Part shown: positions 36,828 to 49,500 of the stretch, piece by piece
How positions within the stretch are numbered: position 1 is the stretch's first letter
Layout of the letters: every line of letters begins with the position of its first letter
From: Apostichopus californicus
Lineage: Eukaryota; Echinodermata; Holothuroidea; Aspidochirotida; Stichopodidae
Direction of reading: 5' to 3'
NCBI GenBank assembly: GCA_020650975.1
Contig: JAIPMN010000451.1
Coordinates: 1-64,000 of the forward strand
Length of the DNA: 64,000 nt
Made by a program: the position numbers and the translations under genes
The notes under the pieces: model-generated
The model's database searches: none
What the model saw: only the letters and a program-made list of their open reading frames with translations
Told to the model about the DNA's origin: nothing

Positions 36828-37055
36828 GTAGTAAATAGCTAAGTAAGTTGTAAACGTAACCCGTACAATACTGCGCTCACTATCTTGTGACTGTATATCA
36901 GGTTGACGAGCTGCCGATTGCGCAATATTTCCTGATGACCTAGCATTGTAAACAAGAGGGCAATCACAGACATTTCCGTCATTGTGAGGGCAATCCACTG
37001 CATTGCTTATCTCGTCGCCAGCAAACACTGACTTTAAATGAACAAATTTATGCAA
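36828..37055 (-). other. Possible 5' exon of ANKRD27 or small open frame
   Basis: A 76-codon open stretch starting MHKFVHLKSVF ends exactly at a good donor (gtgagt, 36827-36822). It could be an upstream leader exon of ANKRD27 splicing to 34767. It matches no family I know, and human VARP has nothing upstream of MALYDED, so coding function is doubtful. Confidence 0.25.
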
Positions 37056-37954
37056 TCTGGAAATACCTTATTTAGTTAACATTACCACATTCTTTTGTGA
37101 ACCCCACACTGAACAAAACTAGACTGTGAGTCCTGACTCCAGAATCATACTTTTTTTAACAGTGATAAAATTATCGTTGTGGAAATTTCCTCTTGTTTTG
37201 TCCATTTTATACTAACTTTTAACATTAGAAAGATAACCACTCATTGTCAATCAGTGAAAACTAATGTCGCGTGAAGGTAATCACACATAGATATGGTCGA
37301 CTTCGTCCTCTTGCGCGCATAGCTAGACGCAGGGAATTGACCTAGACTACGCGCCTTGGTACAATGCAGCATATATATCGTGCGTACTCACGCACGACTT
37401 TACAAGTTATATATCCGTGATTCCCTTTGGAGTTTAGCAAAATAAAAAATAAACTCAATTTGACCTCCGATCTTTGTTCCTGGGAGTCTGCGAGACCACA
37501 CGGGTTTACCCTGGGGTATCTATCCACCAAGTTGGAAGAAAATCGGTCCAGCCGTTTAGAAGGAGTTTTTTACACAAAATTGCGATTAAAAATACACAAT
37601 TGACCTATTACCACGTGCAATCAAAAGGAAACATAAATATGTAGCAACAGATATAAACAATACACTGTAACAAGTATATTGTATAGTGCCCAATGCGCGC
37701 GACCGACCCTGATTTGAACTACATAAACAAATGCATACGCACAAAATGAACGCACTGGTTCTTCAATTGATTGTGTCTAATAAATTGTGACGTCACTGAT
37801 GCCTCGTGTAGTTAATTCGATCTGTTTTTTTGTTCTACTGCTTACATAAAGTTCAATTAGCTCGTAGGCTGCAACTGTAATCCAAATGGTATAGGTTCAG
37901 AAATGAACGTGTGACGTAGGCCTGCATTGTATTAGTTAGTTAATTTCTTGTAAC
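37056..37954. promoter_or_regulatory. Putative divergent promoter region
   Basis: The 0.9 kb between the possible ANKRD27 leader exon (minus) and the ATG of the unknown membrane-protein gene (plus). No TATA box was placed with confidence. The region is locally richer in CpG than its surroundings (gcgcgcat near 37314, cacgcacgac near 37390, cgcgcgaccgacc near 37694). This is inference from gene arrangement. Confidence 0.3.
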
Positions 37955-40900
37955 ATGAAACCGCCAGTTGCAGGTCAAACGTTTTCCCAGTCCACCGCTT
38001 CTAAACCCAAGGAAGCCAAATCAGAAGAAATACAGCGAGAGAAACGTTTACGATCTCTTCTCAAAAACAAAGCTGAATTAAAGTTTACGTCGTTTGATGT
38101 GAAAACCTACCATCCGAGAAGTACGGAGGAACAATGTCCGCCAAAATCGGGAGATCGCCGTGTCATTAAACTGGATAAACTTTCCGAGAAAATTCGCGAA
38201 TCGTCTGATAGTAAATTTACCAAAAAAGAGCAAGATGTACAAAAGACTACAGAGCCACATGGAACGATGCACTTTAAAGCGATACTGAAGGAACAAGCAA
38301 AGACTAAACGTGGAACCAATGGAGCTGGGAAACAGGTACATTTTGATCTATCATTTTGCCCCGTCGAATATTCAAGTCAGTACGGGTGTAAATACTTCGC
38401 CTCCTGTAAATAATTTCGGCGTCCATATTGTCTTTAGTATATAAACACATCCTTCAATGCATTTCAAATCGTTATATGTATTTTGCGAGTATTTGACCGT
38501 TTTGGTGATTTTAATTTACACGATATCAGGTGGATGGCAAAGGTACATTACGAGGGACTACTTTAAAACCTATCAACCGGCAAGCTCAAGGGCGATTTGC
38601 TTTCCTTAAAAACATTCAACCATCAAAACGGGATGATGCTTTACGGTTTGCAAAGCCATTGGCAGTGTCAGTACCGGGAACTCCATCAGAGATTGCGAAA
38701 CTTCGACAGTCGCTACCAAATAAGGCATTGGTGGGTATACACTAAATAAGATATATGCACTTGAAAACTGGAATAAAGCATTATGCACTTGGAACATGGT
38801 TTAGAGGTGGGTGGGGTGGGCATGAGGAGGAGGAGGTCGGATTCTTTACTTTTACTACCATGACGTCACATTGATAACCATACCTTTCTAGATCAACCTT
38901 TCAATCCTTTTCAATTCTATAGCACATGAGGCTAGAAACGAAATGGAAGAACAAGGAACATTTAAACCAATCGACAGTAATTGGAAATGCAGCGGACAGC
39001 GGAGTCTTCAACATGTAAATAAACCAATGTGAATCATGATTGCCCCACCTACATATCTTAGAAAGACCCAAGCATGGTCCCATATACTATAGCATTCATC
39101 ATCTGTTTTCCTATTGGACCAGATCATGGATCATGATCTGGTGGCCACCATACTATATATAGACTTCCAATTGCAAAAAACGAACAAAGGAAAAGAAGTG
39201 AAAATGTGACCCGTGTGGCACAATTTCATGGAATTTCTTAACATTTATACAATTTTCCTAATAAGAGGGTAAACATAAATGGAAAGCTATGAATAAGATC
39301 TTAACAACGGCATCCCAAAGCGCTTTCATTGCGTCATAGCCTACACACATTTACTTCATATTGGGTGTTTATAGTAAACACAATGCCTACTTTGATTGCC
39401 TCACGGTCGTTAACATTTGTGCTCGGTACAGGTCCTCCAAAACTGTAAATACCGGCCATTCTTGCATCAAATTTCTAACATTTCTTTCACGGTAATACAG
39501 CGTTCTTCCGCTCTCAGCAGGCCTTAAATTTAATCGGGTTTTGTTTTAACCTCTTGGCAGCTTTAAAAGAGATATAACTCCAATAATTTACTTTATAAAA
39601 CACTGGCATTAAATGTTTTTGGCTTCATCTTTACCTAGGGAAAAAACAAAAATTATCGTTAATCTATATTGCTGTAACAAAGATGACGATCAAATTATAA
39701 ATCAGTATGTAGCAGGAATTTGACAATATTATGAAATCCGAGGAAGAAAGAATCCTTTGCTGCCCTCTTTAAACTTGAATTTAAAAAGGGCAATGGCTGG
39801 ACTCATAACGTTTTAAGACCTTTTAACGCAACATTTACTGTGTCATATACCTGATAATACGCCAAGTAGATTCTGGGAGGTGTGGGGGTAATTTTTACTA
39901 ATTGGCGACTAACTTCAAATTGACCAACAACAGCGTTAATTGTAATACAGATATTACAACCACACCTATTTACTTCTCCTACCATCCCACCCTCCCTTCA
40001 CCGCTGGGATGATAGCACAACCTGAAACATAGGCATGCCCTCACACATGCGCGGTACTTTCCAATATTACGCTATAGTTAACGATTTGTTATTTGACTTT
40101 CACGGTATAACTGTAGTATTAATGCCTACTTTATTTATTATACCCACTGCAGAGGAAACATTTTGAAGTCTGCGCGCAGAGCAAACCACCGGGATCCAGT
40201 TTGGTTGGTCTCTATGGTGATCACTAGTAGCGTTATTTTTCTGTTCCTGACTCTGGCCATGTGTATGTGCATCGATACAGCATTGATGATATCATTGGTT
40301 CCACTAATCGAGAAAATTGTAGAAATATCGTTGAAGAAAACATTTTGGAAAGGTATGGATATACACTCTTTTATGATCGGAGGTGAGGTTGATGAGGGAG
40401 CGGGGGGGGGGGGGTGGGTGTTATGGGCGAAATTCTACCCCATGCACGTATTCGGATACTGTTAGCAAGAACAATTTGATAAACGTCACCTAAAGCGGAA
40501 GGTGTCCCTCTTCATCTGCATATGTGTGCAAGCCCCTCCCCAAGTATAAAGTTGTCCTTGGTCATTAGACAAGATTCAAGATTTTCTTAAGCCGAGGAAA
40601 GGATGGGACGCAACAATGACGTACATGGGTTTTCAAAGGTGACGTGNNNNNNNNNNGGGGGGGGGGGGGTGGGTGTTATGGGCGAAATTCTACCCCATGC
40701 ACGTATTCGGATACTGTTAGCAAGAACAATTTGATAAACGTTACCTAAAGCGGAAGGTGTCCCTCTTCATCTGCATATGTGTGCAAGCCCCTCCCCCAAG
40801 TATAAAGTTGTCCTTGGTCATTAGACAAGATTCAAGATTTTCTTAAGCCGAGGAAAGGATGGGACGCAACAATGACGTACATGGGTTTTCAAAGGTGACG

Positions 40901-41437
40901 TGAGGGGGGGGGGGTGGGTTTGTGGAGGTGTCGGTGGAGGGAAGGACCAAATTCGTAATCACTCGACTGATTTAGATAGAGGCATGAACCAGAGATGGAT
41001 CCAGGATTTTATGAAGGAGGGGTGTGGCTCTGGGCCCGTTAACGTTGAATGAAATGTACGTATTAAAAGCCTAGATGTCAAATGGTGCTTCAGAGACATA
41101 TATAGACTATAAAGTAAGTGTATAACTAATTATAAACGCAATATGTTATGCTAATAAATACTTCTGAAGTTCAAAGGGGACCTCCACACCCTTACATCCC
41201 TGGCTCATATATCCTCGGGGCTTATGGGCCCGGAGGAGAGATATAAATATTGTTGAGACTGCTGATGTTTCTCTGATTTATCAAATTAATCAATTATCTC
41301 ATTCCATAGGTCAAGAAACAGAAGATGAATCGGCGAGTCGAGACTTCTTGGAGAAACTAATCTGCGAGGTCGAAGCAAGAACAAAAGCAAAGATAGGAAA
41401 ACGACGGTTTATGGGCGTGCCGTATGGAAAGAGCTAG
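37955..41437 (+). CDS. Unknown 333-aa protein with C-terminal membrane segment, 5 exons
   Basis: Exons 37955-38335, 38530-38730, 38923-39014, 40153-40352 and 41310-41437. GT-AG splice sites and phases agree at every junction; AATAAA follows at 41491-41496. I do not recognise the family. Residues 1-224 are soluble, very basic and Ser/Lys/Gln-rich (KEAKSEEIQREKRLRSLLKN; TLKPINRQAQGRFAFLKNIQ). Residues 241-265 (VWLVSMVITSSVIFLFLTLA and MCMCI) form a strong membrane helix, followed by a second moderately hydrophobic stretch to about 285. The tail is charged and ends GVPYGKS. There is no signal peptide. The layout suggests a tail-proximal membrane anchor with a cytosolic or nucleoplasmic N-terminal region. 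The start is the first Met after an upstream stop-rich region; the gene faces away from ANKRD27. Confidence 0.82.
40400..40903. repeat. Duplicated 247-bp block flanking an assembly gap
   Basis: 40400-40646 and 40657-40903 are the same sequence with about two single-base differences. They are separated only by ten N and a poly-G run. This looks like two haplotypes or unmerged contig ends rather than a biological tandem repeat. It lies in intron 4 of the unknown membrane-protein gene. Confidence 0.85.
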
Positions 41438-43550
41438 TTGCCAAGGCAACAGTTTATATGTTTCTTGTGTTGTAATAATGTGTTTTACTGAATAAAAACT
41501 TGCGTAAACAGTGATCGAGTGATTAAGAGTTGTTTGACCAAATGGTGCTTTGTTAATATTTGTATTAACCTAGCCTGGATTATGCATGTGACTCGTTTGT
41601 GCTATGTATACATGCTATACTGCTGATGTACTTTAAGTTAACTTCGTCAAAATTAGTTGTTCCATTGTGGAGATTTATTTGTCATCTCGTAGTAAAAGTA
41701 GACTGTGCTGTGATTTTGAACTTTAGTTTGCAACGTCGGTTGAACAGTCTTTCGTTTATATTAAGGCTACCCCCCCCCCCTCACCCTAAGCAGTCGGCTA
41801 GACCTATATAGACAAATGTATCACATTAGTGAAAATGACACACTCGTTGGTTTATTGAGCACGCCCAATAGACAACCGTTATGGCTCCCGTTGGCTTTCC
41901 ATAGTATGTCGCATAGTTCCGTAGATCCCACACATCTGACAGAGATGGAAATCATGTCTCAATGTATAGAGGTACAAATACGAGTCGGCATCGTGTGTAA
42001 ATTTAAAAGAAAATATATTACACCCTGAAAACTATCCGAGCTCCTCCTTTCATAGAGGCTGATTTCATCTTGAAATTTGCTGAAATGCTTATTAATCTTG
42101 TACATGTTAATAATCTCTTAGAAACAATGGTATTATCATCACCTTGAAGTTGTTCAACTTGTTCAGGCTACGTTTATGCAAGGATCGAGTTGTTGCCCTG
42201 GTTTGTGAGAGATTAATTGAGGTTGCAGGTGCGCACATAAACAGATGGTTAGATTAAGCTTATGAAATGTCGATTGTTGACTTTTATGTTCGTCATGATA
42301 GGCATGTGTTGAAAAGACAAGGAACATATACAAACAGAATAACAGGTGGCCCTATAGTACGATATGTTATATAAACTACACTGGTTGCAAATATTTCGAG
42401 ACCTTAATTCACATGCATGTAAATGTAGATGATCAATTAACAAAATATGCGTAAAACAGTCTCGGCATAGTTTATAACTGTCCTTTCCCTTTTGGGAATG
42501 GAGGAGGGATTGGGGCACCGGGAAGCAGCTGGTAATCCAGTGGATAAGGACCAGTCCGCCTATCGGCTTTATGGAATCAGTGGGGCGTGCAGAGGGCGCC
42601 TAATATTAAAGGCATTGCATAACGTTAAAACAACTTTTGCCGTTGGCATGTTATACCTCGATCGCCGCCATCCCATGATTACGGATTCAGTTTATTATGT
42701 CTGTCTAGTATGTGATTTCGCCAAACTAACCAGACTGTCCCTCACCGACCGTGGTGGGGGGGGGGGGGCATAAATAGTACTGATCGAATCGGACGGGACC
42801 GCGACTTAATTGTAGCATTGCCTGTCTTTGATTTTAATTTGTGGAGGTGGTGCGAGGGGGACTATACGGGCTGAGGGAAGGGACTGACAAATTATTTACT
42901 CATTCTCTACATTTCTGAGATAAAAATTGGATTGAGTTTGATATCTGAATGCAAGTTCAGAAAAAAAGTCGAAAGTTGGACAAGTGGAACAGACGAAAGT
43001 TGTACCGTCGTAAACCTATTCGAAACTTTTCGATAAACACTGTCGAATGTCGACCTTTTTAGATTTTTTACACTGAAACTTTTTACATGGAGAGCATTCA
43101 AGAAAAGTTAAGATAAAACAATCGATTTTTTTCTAGATGACATTGTGAAATCCGGGACAACTTACATCCACAAAGGTAAAAATCTCCTGGGGAAGATCCT
43201 CAAGTTGGCCACCAGTTTTCGCCCGCACCTCCACCCTCATACCCTACCCCCATATTCCATTTCCCGGCCTCTGAAATTCTTATAATACTCATTTGTTGAA
43301 TGCTAGTCATTCATATGTTGGAAAGTGTCAGGATATTAATTATCAATCTATTACGAACGACTAAGTTTTTCCGCCCCCATCAGTTCTAGCTAGTAATGCA
43401 AATAAGACAAACGAGTCCACTGGTTCCGCTCTCGTGACAGTACAATAACAAAGCACTTTACGTCATGTAATAACTTTGTACCATAAATTGAAGTTCTATG
43501 CTGTGTACACTTTTGACTAGAACTTAGATTGAGCTAGAGACACTGCCAAA
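41438..43550. other. Intergenic region, no gene seen
   Basis: Holds the 3' untranslated region of the upstream gene (polyadenylation signal at 41491). Short poly-C and poly-G runs are at 41770 and 42761. No spliceable coding frame or RNA gene was recognised. The SIAE promoter should be in the last few hundred bases. Confidence 0.45.
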
Positions 43551-46500
43551 ATGTTGCTCAGATACTCACGGGATTTGGTTTATGCTGTGATTGCCCTCTG
43601 CATGTCATCGGCATACATTTGTGGTATGAACTGGTCTTTATTCTTAAGTTTAAAGTCGTATTTCAAGCCGGTCAGACAGCACTTTACGCCGAGGAGTATT
43701 AAATTTACTAGCTTAGGCTATAGCCTAGGTTGTGCAATAGGCCTTCAGTGTGCTAGTCTAGGCCTAAGTTAAGAAACGTCTGAAGTTGTTATTATCGCGT
43801 GAATCATTAACACCAGTGGCAATTTGTAGCTCTATCTTACATTAACATGAACTAATCGCACGACTTGTTTCTACTCCTAGGCAGCATAAAAGAGCAGTCA
43901 TTTGTATGATTAGAAGGAGTTTCACATATTGATTGATGAAATAAGTTATGCACACATACAGTACACTTGACTTAGGCAGTTAGGCCTTTGAAAATAGGTA
44001 CAGACATCAAATTTTAAACAACTAAGCTAGTATACGCTTTGTTGTGGAAGAGGGTGGGTAATTGGGTTGGTACATTGCTGGTTAAGCTGGTAAGTTGCAT
44101 TCAATGATATAGAGAGTGTTTATTACAGTTTATGTTCATGAGTTCTCATGATCTTGGCAAAGAGAAACCAAAAAAAATAATGTTACTCATGAAAGAACCT
44201 ACTGTACGTACTTGAAATGGTTATGTGACATCTGTATATAGCTTTTTAATGTCGCGAACCATCTAATATTGTAAGTAATATCAATCAATTTTGAATCGAG
44301 GTAATGAATTGTCAATCAAGATTGCCATGCAAAGAATTTCACTGTGCATATTTACAACTGCAACTTCATCTGTTTTGTAACCTCATTTCTACAGATGGAG
44401 CACCTACAGGCAACCTCTCTTTGGCCTCTTACTACAGCGATCATATGGTTCTCCAGATGGGCCCAAAATCTGCAATCATATGGGGTTATGCGAATGCTGG
44501 ACAAAAGATAGCTGTGACTTTCAAAGAAAAAATTTACAAATCTGTTGCAACACCAGGTGAAGAATCAGTTCATTAGGATTGTATGAATTATTCAATAATA
44601 CCTTGTGGAATGTTCGCAGTATACTTCTTCACATAAAATGGATTTAGCATTTTATTGTGATGCATTGCTTTCATCGTATTCATCCCTCTGCAGTCACTGA
44701 ATGTAATATAAATAATATGGCATCTAGAGTTGCCAGTTTCCATTTATTTTCTATAATGGGAATAAACTGTTTATCAGAACCGTTTACCGTTTAACGGTCT
44801 TATTCCAGCACAGTCTGTTAGCCATGTACTTGCTTTCCAATTGGTCAGGTCTAAGTCTGATGGCTGCTAAAAATTCACTATACATGGAAAATTACGACTT
44901 GTTTGTTTCCATCTTTCTCTTCTTATGCAAAACAATTTGCGCGACCAGCTTGTCCTCACGTGGAGTTAAACAACAAGTCTATCTTTCGCTACTGAATTGT
45001 CACCAATCGCCTTGTCCCAAAGACACAGGTCTGTTCTTGGCAAGAGTACAAGACTACTTGTACACACTCAGTCCTACATATATGGTGTGTTGTATAAATA
45101 ACTGTAGCAATTCCATTTGTCTTTATGCTTAACAATGATACCTGGAGAAAATTAATTAAAAAAATTAAAGTCTGTGACATTTCTTAGTTCAACTATCATA
45201 TCATTATTTTAGTTCAACTCATTATGGTTGCCAGATGTTATTAGCTTATTACCAGAGCAACTACAAGCATGACATTGTGATCTTGTGCTTTCTGTATTAC
45301 AGTTTGTAGAAAAGTACTTGCACCTAGACGCATGACTACCTTGCAGTAGATTAAATGTTCATACTGGTATATATAGTGTACTGTGGTACAAAGTGTATTG
45401 AATGAATTCAGTTCCAGTATGAGCGACAAGGTCATATTGTAAGATATGAAACGTAGCCAATTTCAAAAGGATGGGGAGAGAGTGGATATAAAGTTCTTTG
45501 TTCACATATTTTATATCGGGGGAAGGGATTGAAGTGGGTGGACACTTCCACATTGTCTTGTTGTACTCCAAATAGAAAAATGAAGCAGTGTATGAATACA
45601 AGCTATACTAGTGAATACCGCCCTTCCAACAACAATGAAGAAACCCGGAAAATAATTTATTTGTATCTCCACTCAATGGTGGACTTTAAACAAAATATGT
45701 TAGAAATAAACTTGCTAGTAATATTTCTATAGTTATTCTGGTTTTCAAGATATTCATCTTTAAAATATGCTATGTCAGCTCTGCAATACTCCTTTAAGAT
45801 TTAAGTTGATGATAACACAGCTCCTTAATGCAGGCTAATGTTAATGTCAATCCATGTTTTGCATCACATTCAATAACCTGAACAATATCTGTTAACTTTT
45901 AAGTTTTAACACATATCACAATTAGTTTTCTACCTAAAGTAATCCTTTCACTATAGGGCTGAACTGCTCAGGTTATACAAGAGAACAAGGAACTTGTATG
46001 AATTCACTGGTTTCAATCCTATTTTAGCCAATATTTCAAAGGATCTGCATTGAATTATCATTATTTACTTTATTTTTATTACTTTCTTCCTTGTTTCATC
46101 ATCTAGATACCTTCTACTCCAGTGCAGTATGGAGGGTGGCTCTTGACCCCACACCTCCCAGTGGTCCTTTCAATATAACCATAACTACTGTCACTGACCA
46201 CATGTCAGAGGGAGAAGAAATCCTACTGCAGGACGTCCTGTTTGGTGACATCTGGTTATGTAGTGGACAGAGCAATATGGCCTTCCCTGTACCAGCTGTA
46301 CGTATCAAATAATCAGTTGCTTAGAGGTCACTTCAGAGTAGATGACCAAAGGATATATAAATGTTCTCATTATATATTTTGTTTCATTCTGTTTATTGTC
46401 CAGATTCTGTTTAACTTTCTGTGTGTAGACAGAGAAGTTACCGTCAGTAACAACCAGGAAATGTAATGAACATTTGGAAATAGTTGATGCCAAATATATT

Positions 46501-49500
46501 TGAAGAAAAATGTTATAACATTTTCTAATAATGACTAATAGTGAAATGTTTGGATGACTGTAGATAGAATAGAGGATGCCAAAAATAAGTTAAAGGAAAC
46601 AAAGTTCTATAATGTTGTAGTCGTGGATCTAGGAGTTACCAATGCTGTCTATCTGCTCCATGCAATAACAATAGCAATGTTGTAGTCATGTAGTCGTGGA
46701 TCTAGGAGTTACCAATGCTGTCTATCTGCTTCATGCAATAACAATAGCAATGTTGTAGTCATGTAGTCGTGGATCTAGGAGTTACCAATGCTGTCTATCT
46801 GCTCCATGCAATAACAATAGCAATGTTGTAGTCGTGGATCTAGGAGTTACCAATGCTGTCTATCTGCTTCATGCCATCCCCACCCAGCCACACCCTACCC
46901 CAACCCGCCCCTATAACTGCAAAGAAATAGTGGGCTGTAAAATGTTCCCTTGAAGCTTGGTTTAGAAAGTGGAACAGCAGTGTTTTTTCACTTTACAAGA
47001 ACAACACCTTTTAATGTTGTCCTAAGAAAATTTAAAGTTTTTCCTTCTAAACTATTAACCTTAGCTTAGGGCCTGTGCATAAACTCAGCATTTGGTTCTG
47101 TGTCTTAAGAGCACATATTATACTTCAATTGTATATTGCAAGAATCAATAAAATTGATTAATATCGATCAATTTAGAAAATGACTGAGAAGCAAAACTAA
47201 GCCACAAATCAAAGTATTACATCATTAACATATAGTGGTAACAAAGAGTTCATATAAAGTACTGTTGCTATGGCAACTGGGCTATGTGTGCATTTGTATT
47301 TGATTCATTTCTTACAGTTAAACAAACGTTTAGGGCAACACTGCTATGTATCAGCAAGAATTTACTAACTTCTTAGTCTTTTAAGGCACCAGCAAGCTTC
47401 AAATATTATTTAGAGACAAACACAGTAATCACAATAACAGACAATAATATTGTATTTGATGGATAAATATCATGCCATATAAATTGCTTTAAAAAGATCA
47501 AACAAGCTGAAGGTAACATTATATTTTCAAGTCATATGCACAACTAGGATAACACAAAGTGAGTGTATTTCCTCAGTTTCTTTTTCAAATATACAACTAT
47601 GGAGATTTTACAGACATATATGTTGTTTATTCATGTTAGATCATACAAGAAAAACACAAAATAAAAAAATTAGAAATCTCTTATCTTTGCAAGTAAGGAA
47701 TGAAACCCCGAAAGGCAGCTAACTAGCATAAACTGTTATGGCTAGAGACTCACCATACACTGTGGAAAACCTATTCGTTGTTGTGCTCTAATGCATCACA
47801 AAGAAAAAGATTTGTGAAGATAGGGTCACAATATTGATAGATAATAATTGAGGATGTGATGAACCTATGAATTTTGAATTATTGGTACTAATTTTCATAC
47901 AATCTTCTGGTTTTCACTTTGTATATAGGTCTGGTTACCTTTTCATGCATAATTTAACAAATTTCCATCTGTCTTATTATGAAATTATTATTGATTGAAA
48001 GGATATTGAAGAGCAAACATGTACAAAGCGTTGTTGATGCCGTCTATGGTACGTGTACGACTTGCTTAGGGTTATTTAGTTATTCCACTATTCTGTAGTC
48101 ACAATTCATAGAGGGCAAAAACTAGACCTAATTGAAGCATTGCCAATGTTATTACCACCAACCAGAAGTTTTACGATCGGTTGCCTTTATCCTCAGTAGA
48201 TAAAATATGCAATGATAAATAGACTAAAAAGAACTCTTTGTTTAGCAGAAAATGGGGATAAATAATATGGATTTGGTTTGAGAGTTTTTTTAATTTTTTT
48301 TTTGGAGATTCAATAGCTACTACTCTGCTTGCTTAAATAATCAGTCAACTCCAGCATAAATTCCAAATATTTTGCATAACGAGACGTATAACAGAATCGT
48401 TGCTTTTTCTTCTAATTTCAGGTTTTCAATGCATCACAAGTATTGAATGATTCCTATAATCATCCAAACATTCGATTACTTGCAGTGAAGGAGGTGTCTT
48501 CAACGACTCCATACTATGACCTGAGCTCTTTATATGAACCTTGGTCTCTACCATCTCCCAGTTAGTATCTCTTTGTTCTTCCCTGCATCTCTTTATTCCT
48601 TATTATTGCACCCTTTTGCATTTATTTATCAGTTTTTTGGTTGTACAGAGCATGGGGAGTATTACGCATATTAGGTTAACAATTGCCCAGACCTTGAATC
48701 CATTCCTTGCACATTATTTCACCAAATGACAGTTAATTAGTAATAGCAGGTAATTAATAAAGAGTATAATTGCTTCTTGAAAAATTTCATCAGCAGAAAA
48801 ATGTTTGCATATTGTGTCAGAGACTTGCAAGAAAGGCATATTGAACTTTTGAGTCCCAGTCCTTCATTGGAAGGTTAGTTATAGAATGTATGAGCTACAT
48901 TTCAAAGCAGGTGCACATGTCATTCATGTACACATCACACATTATTTTCTTTTATTTATTATTTGTAACGGTTTTCCAAATTTGAACCATTTCACCAAAA
49001 GTGAAAAGATTTGTCTGTCGACATGTGATGTGGAAAGTGTATTTGCATGAACAGGCATCCTCAGGTACCATCTGTCACTCTAGGTGGTTGAGCTAATGGA
49101 ATCTGATAAGTGACATTATGGTCACTCTACGTGGTTGAGCCAATGGAATCTGATCAGTGACATTGTGGTCACTTGACGTGGTTGAGCCAATGGAATCTGC
49201 TAAGTGACATTGGGTCACTTGAGGTGGTTGAGCCAATGGGATCTGCTAAGTGACATTATGGTCATTTGAGGTGGTTGAGCTAATGGAATCTGCTAAGTGA
49301 CATTGTGGTCGCTCTAAGTGGTTGATCCAATGGAATACGATAAGTGACATTATGGTCACTTTAGGTGGTTGAGCTAATGGAATCTGCTAAGTGACATTGT
49401 GGTCGCTCTAGGTGGTTGATCCAATGGAATATGATAAGTGACATGGTTACTTTAGGTGGTTGATCCAATGGAATACGATAAGTGACATTATGGTCACTTG

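Noticed and set aside
44824-45132. 102-codon plus-strand frame in SIAE intron 2
   Set aside because: Hydrophobic and Cys-rich without motif; not needed for a complete SIAE and phases do not require it.
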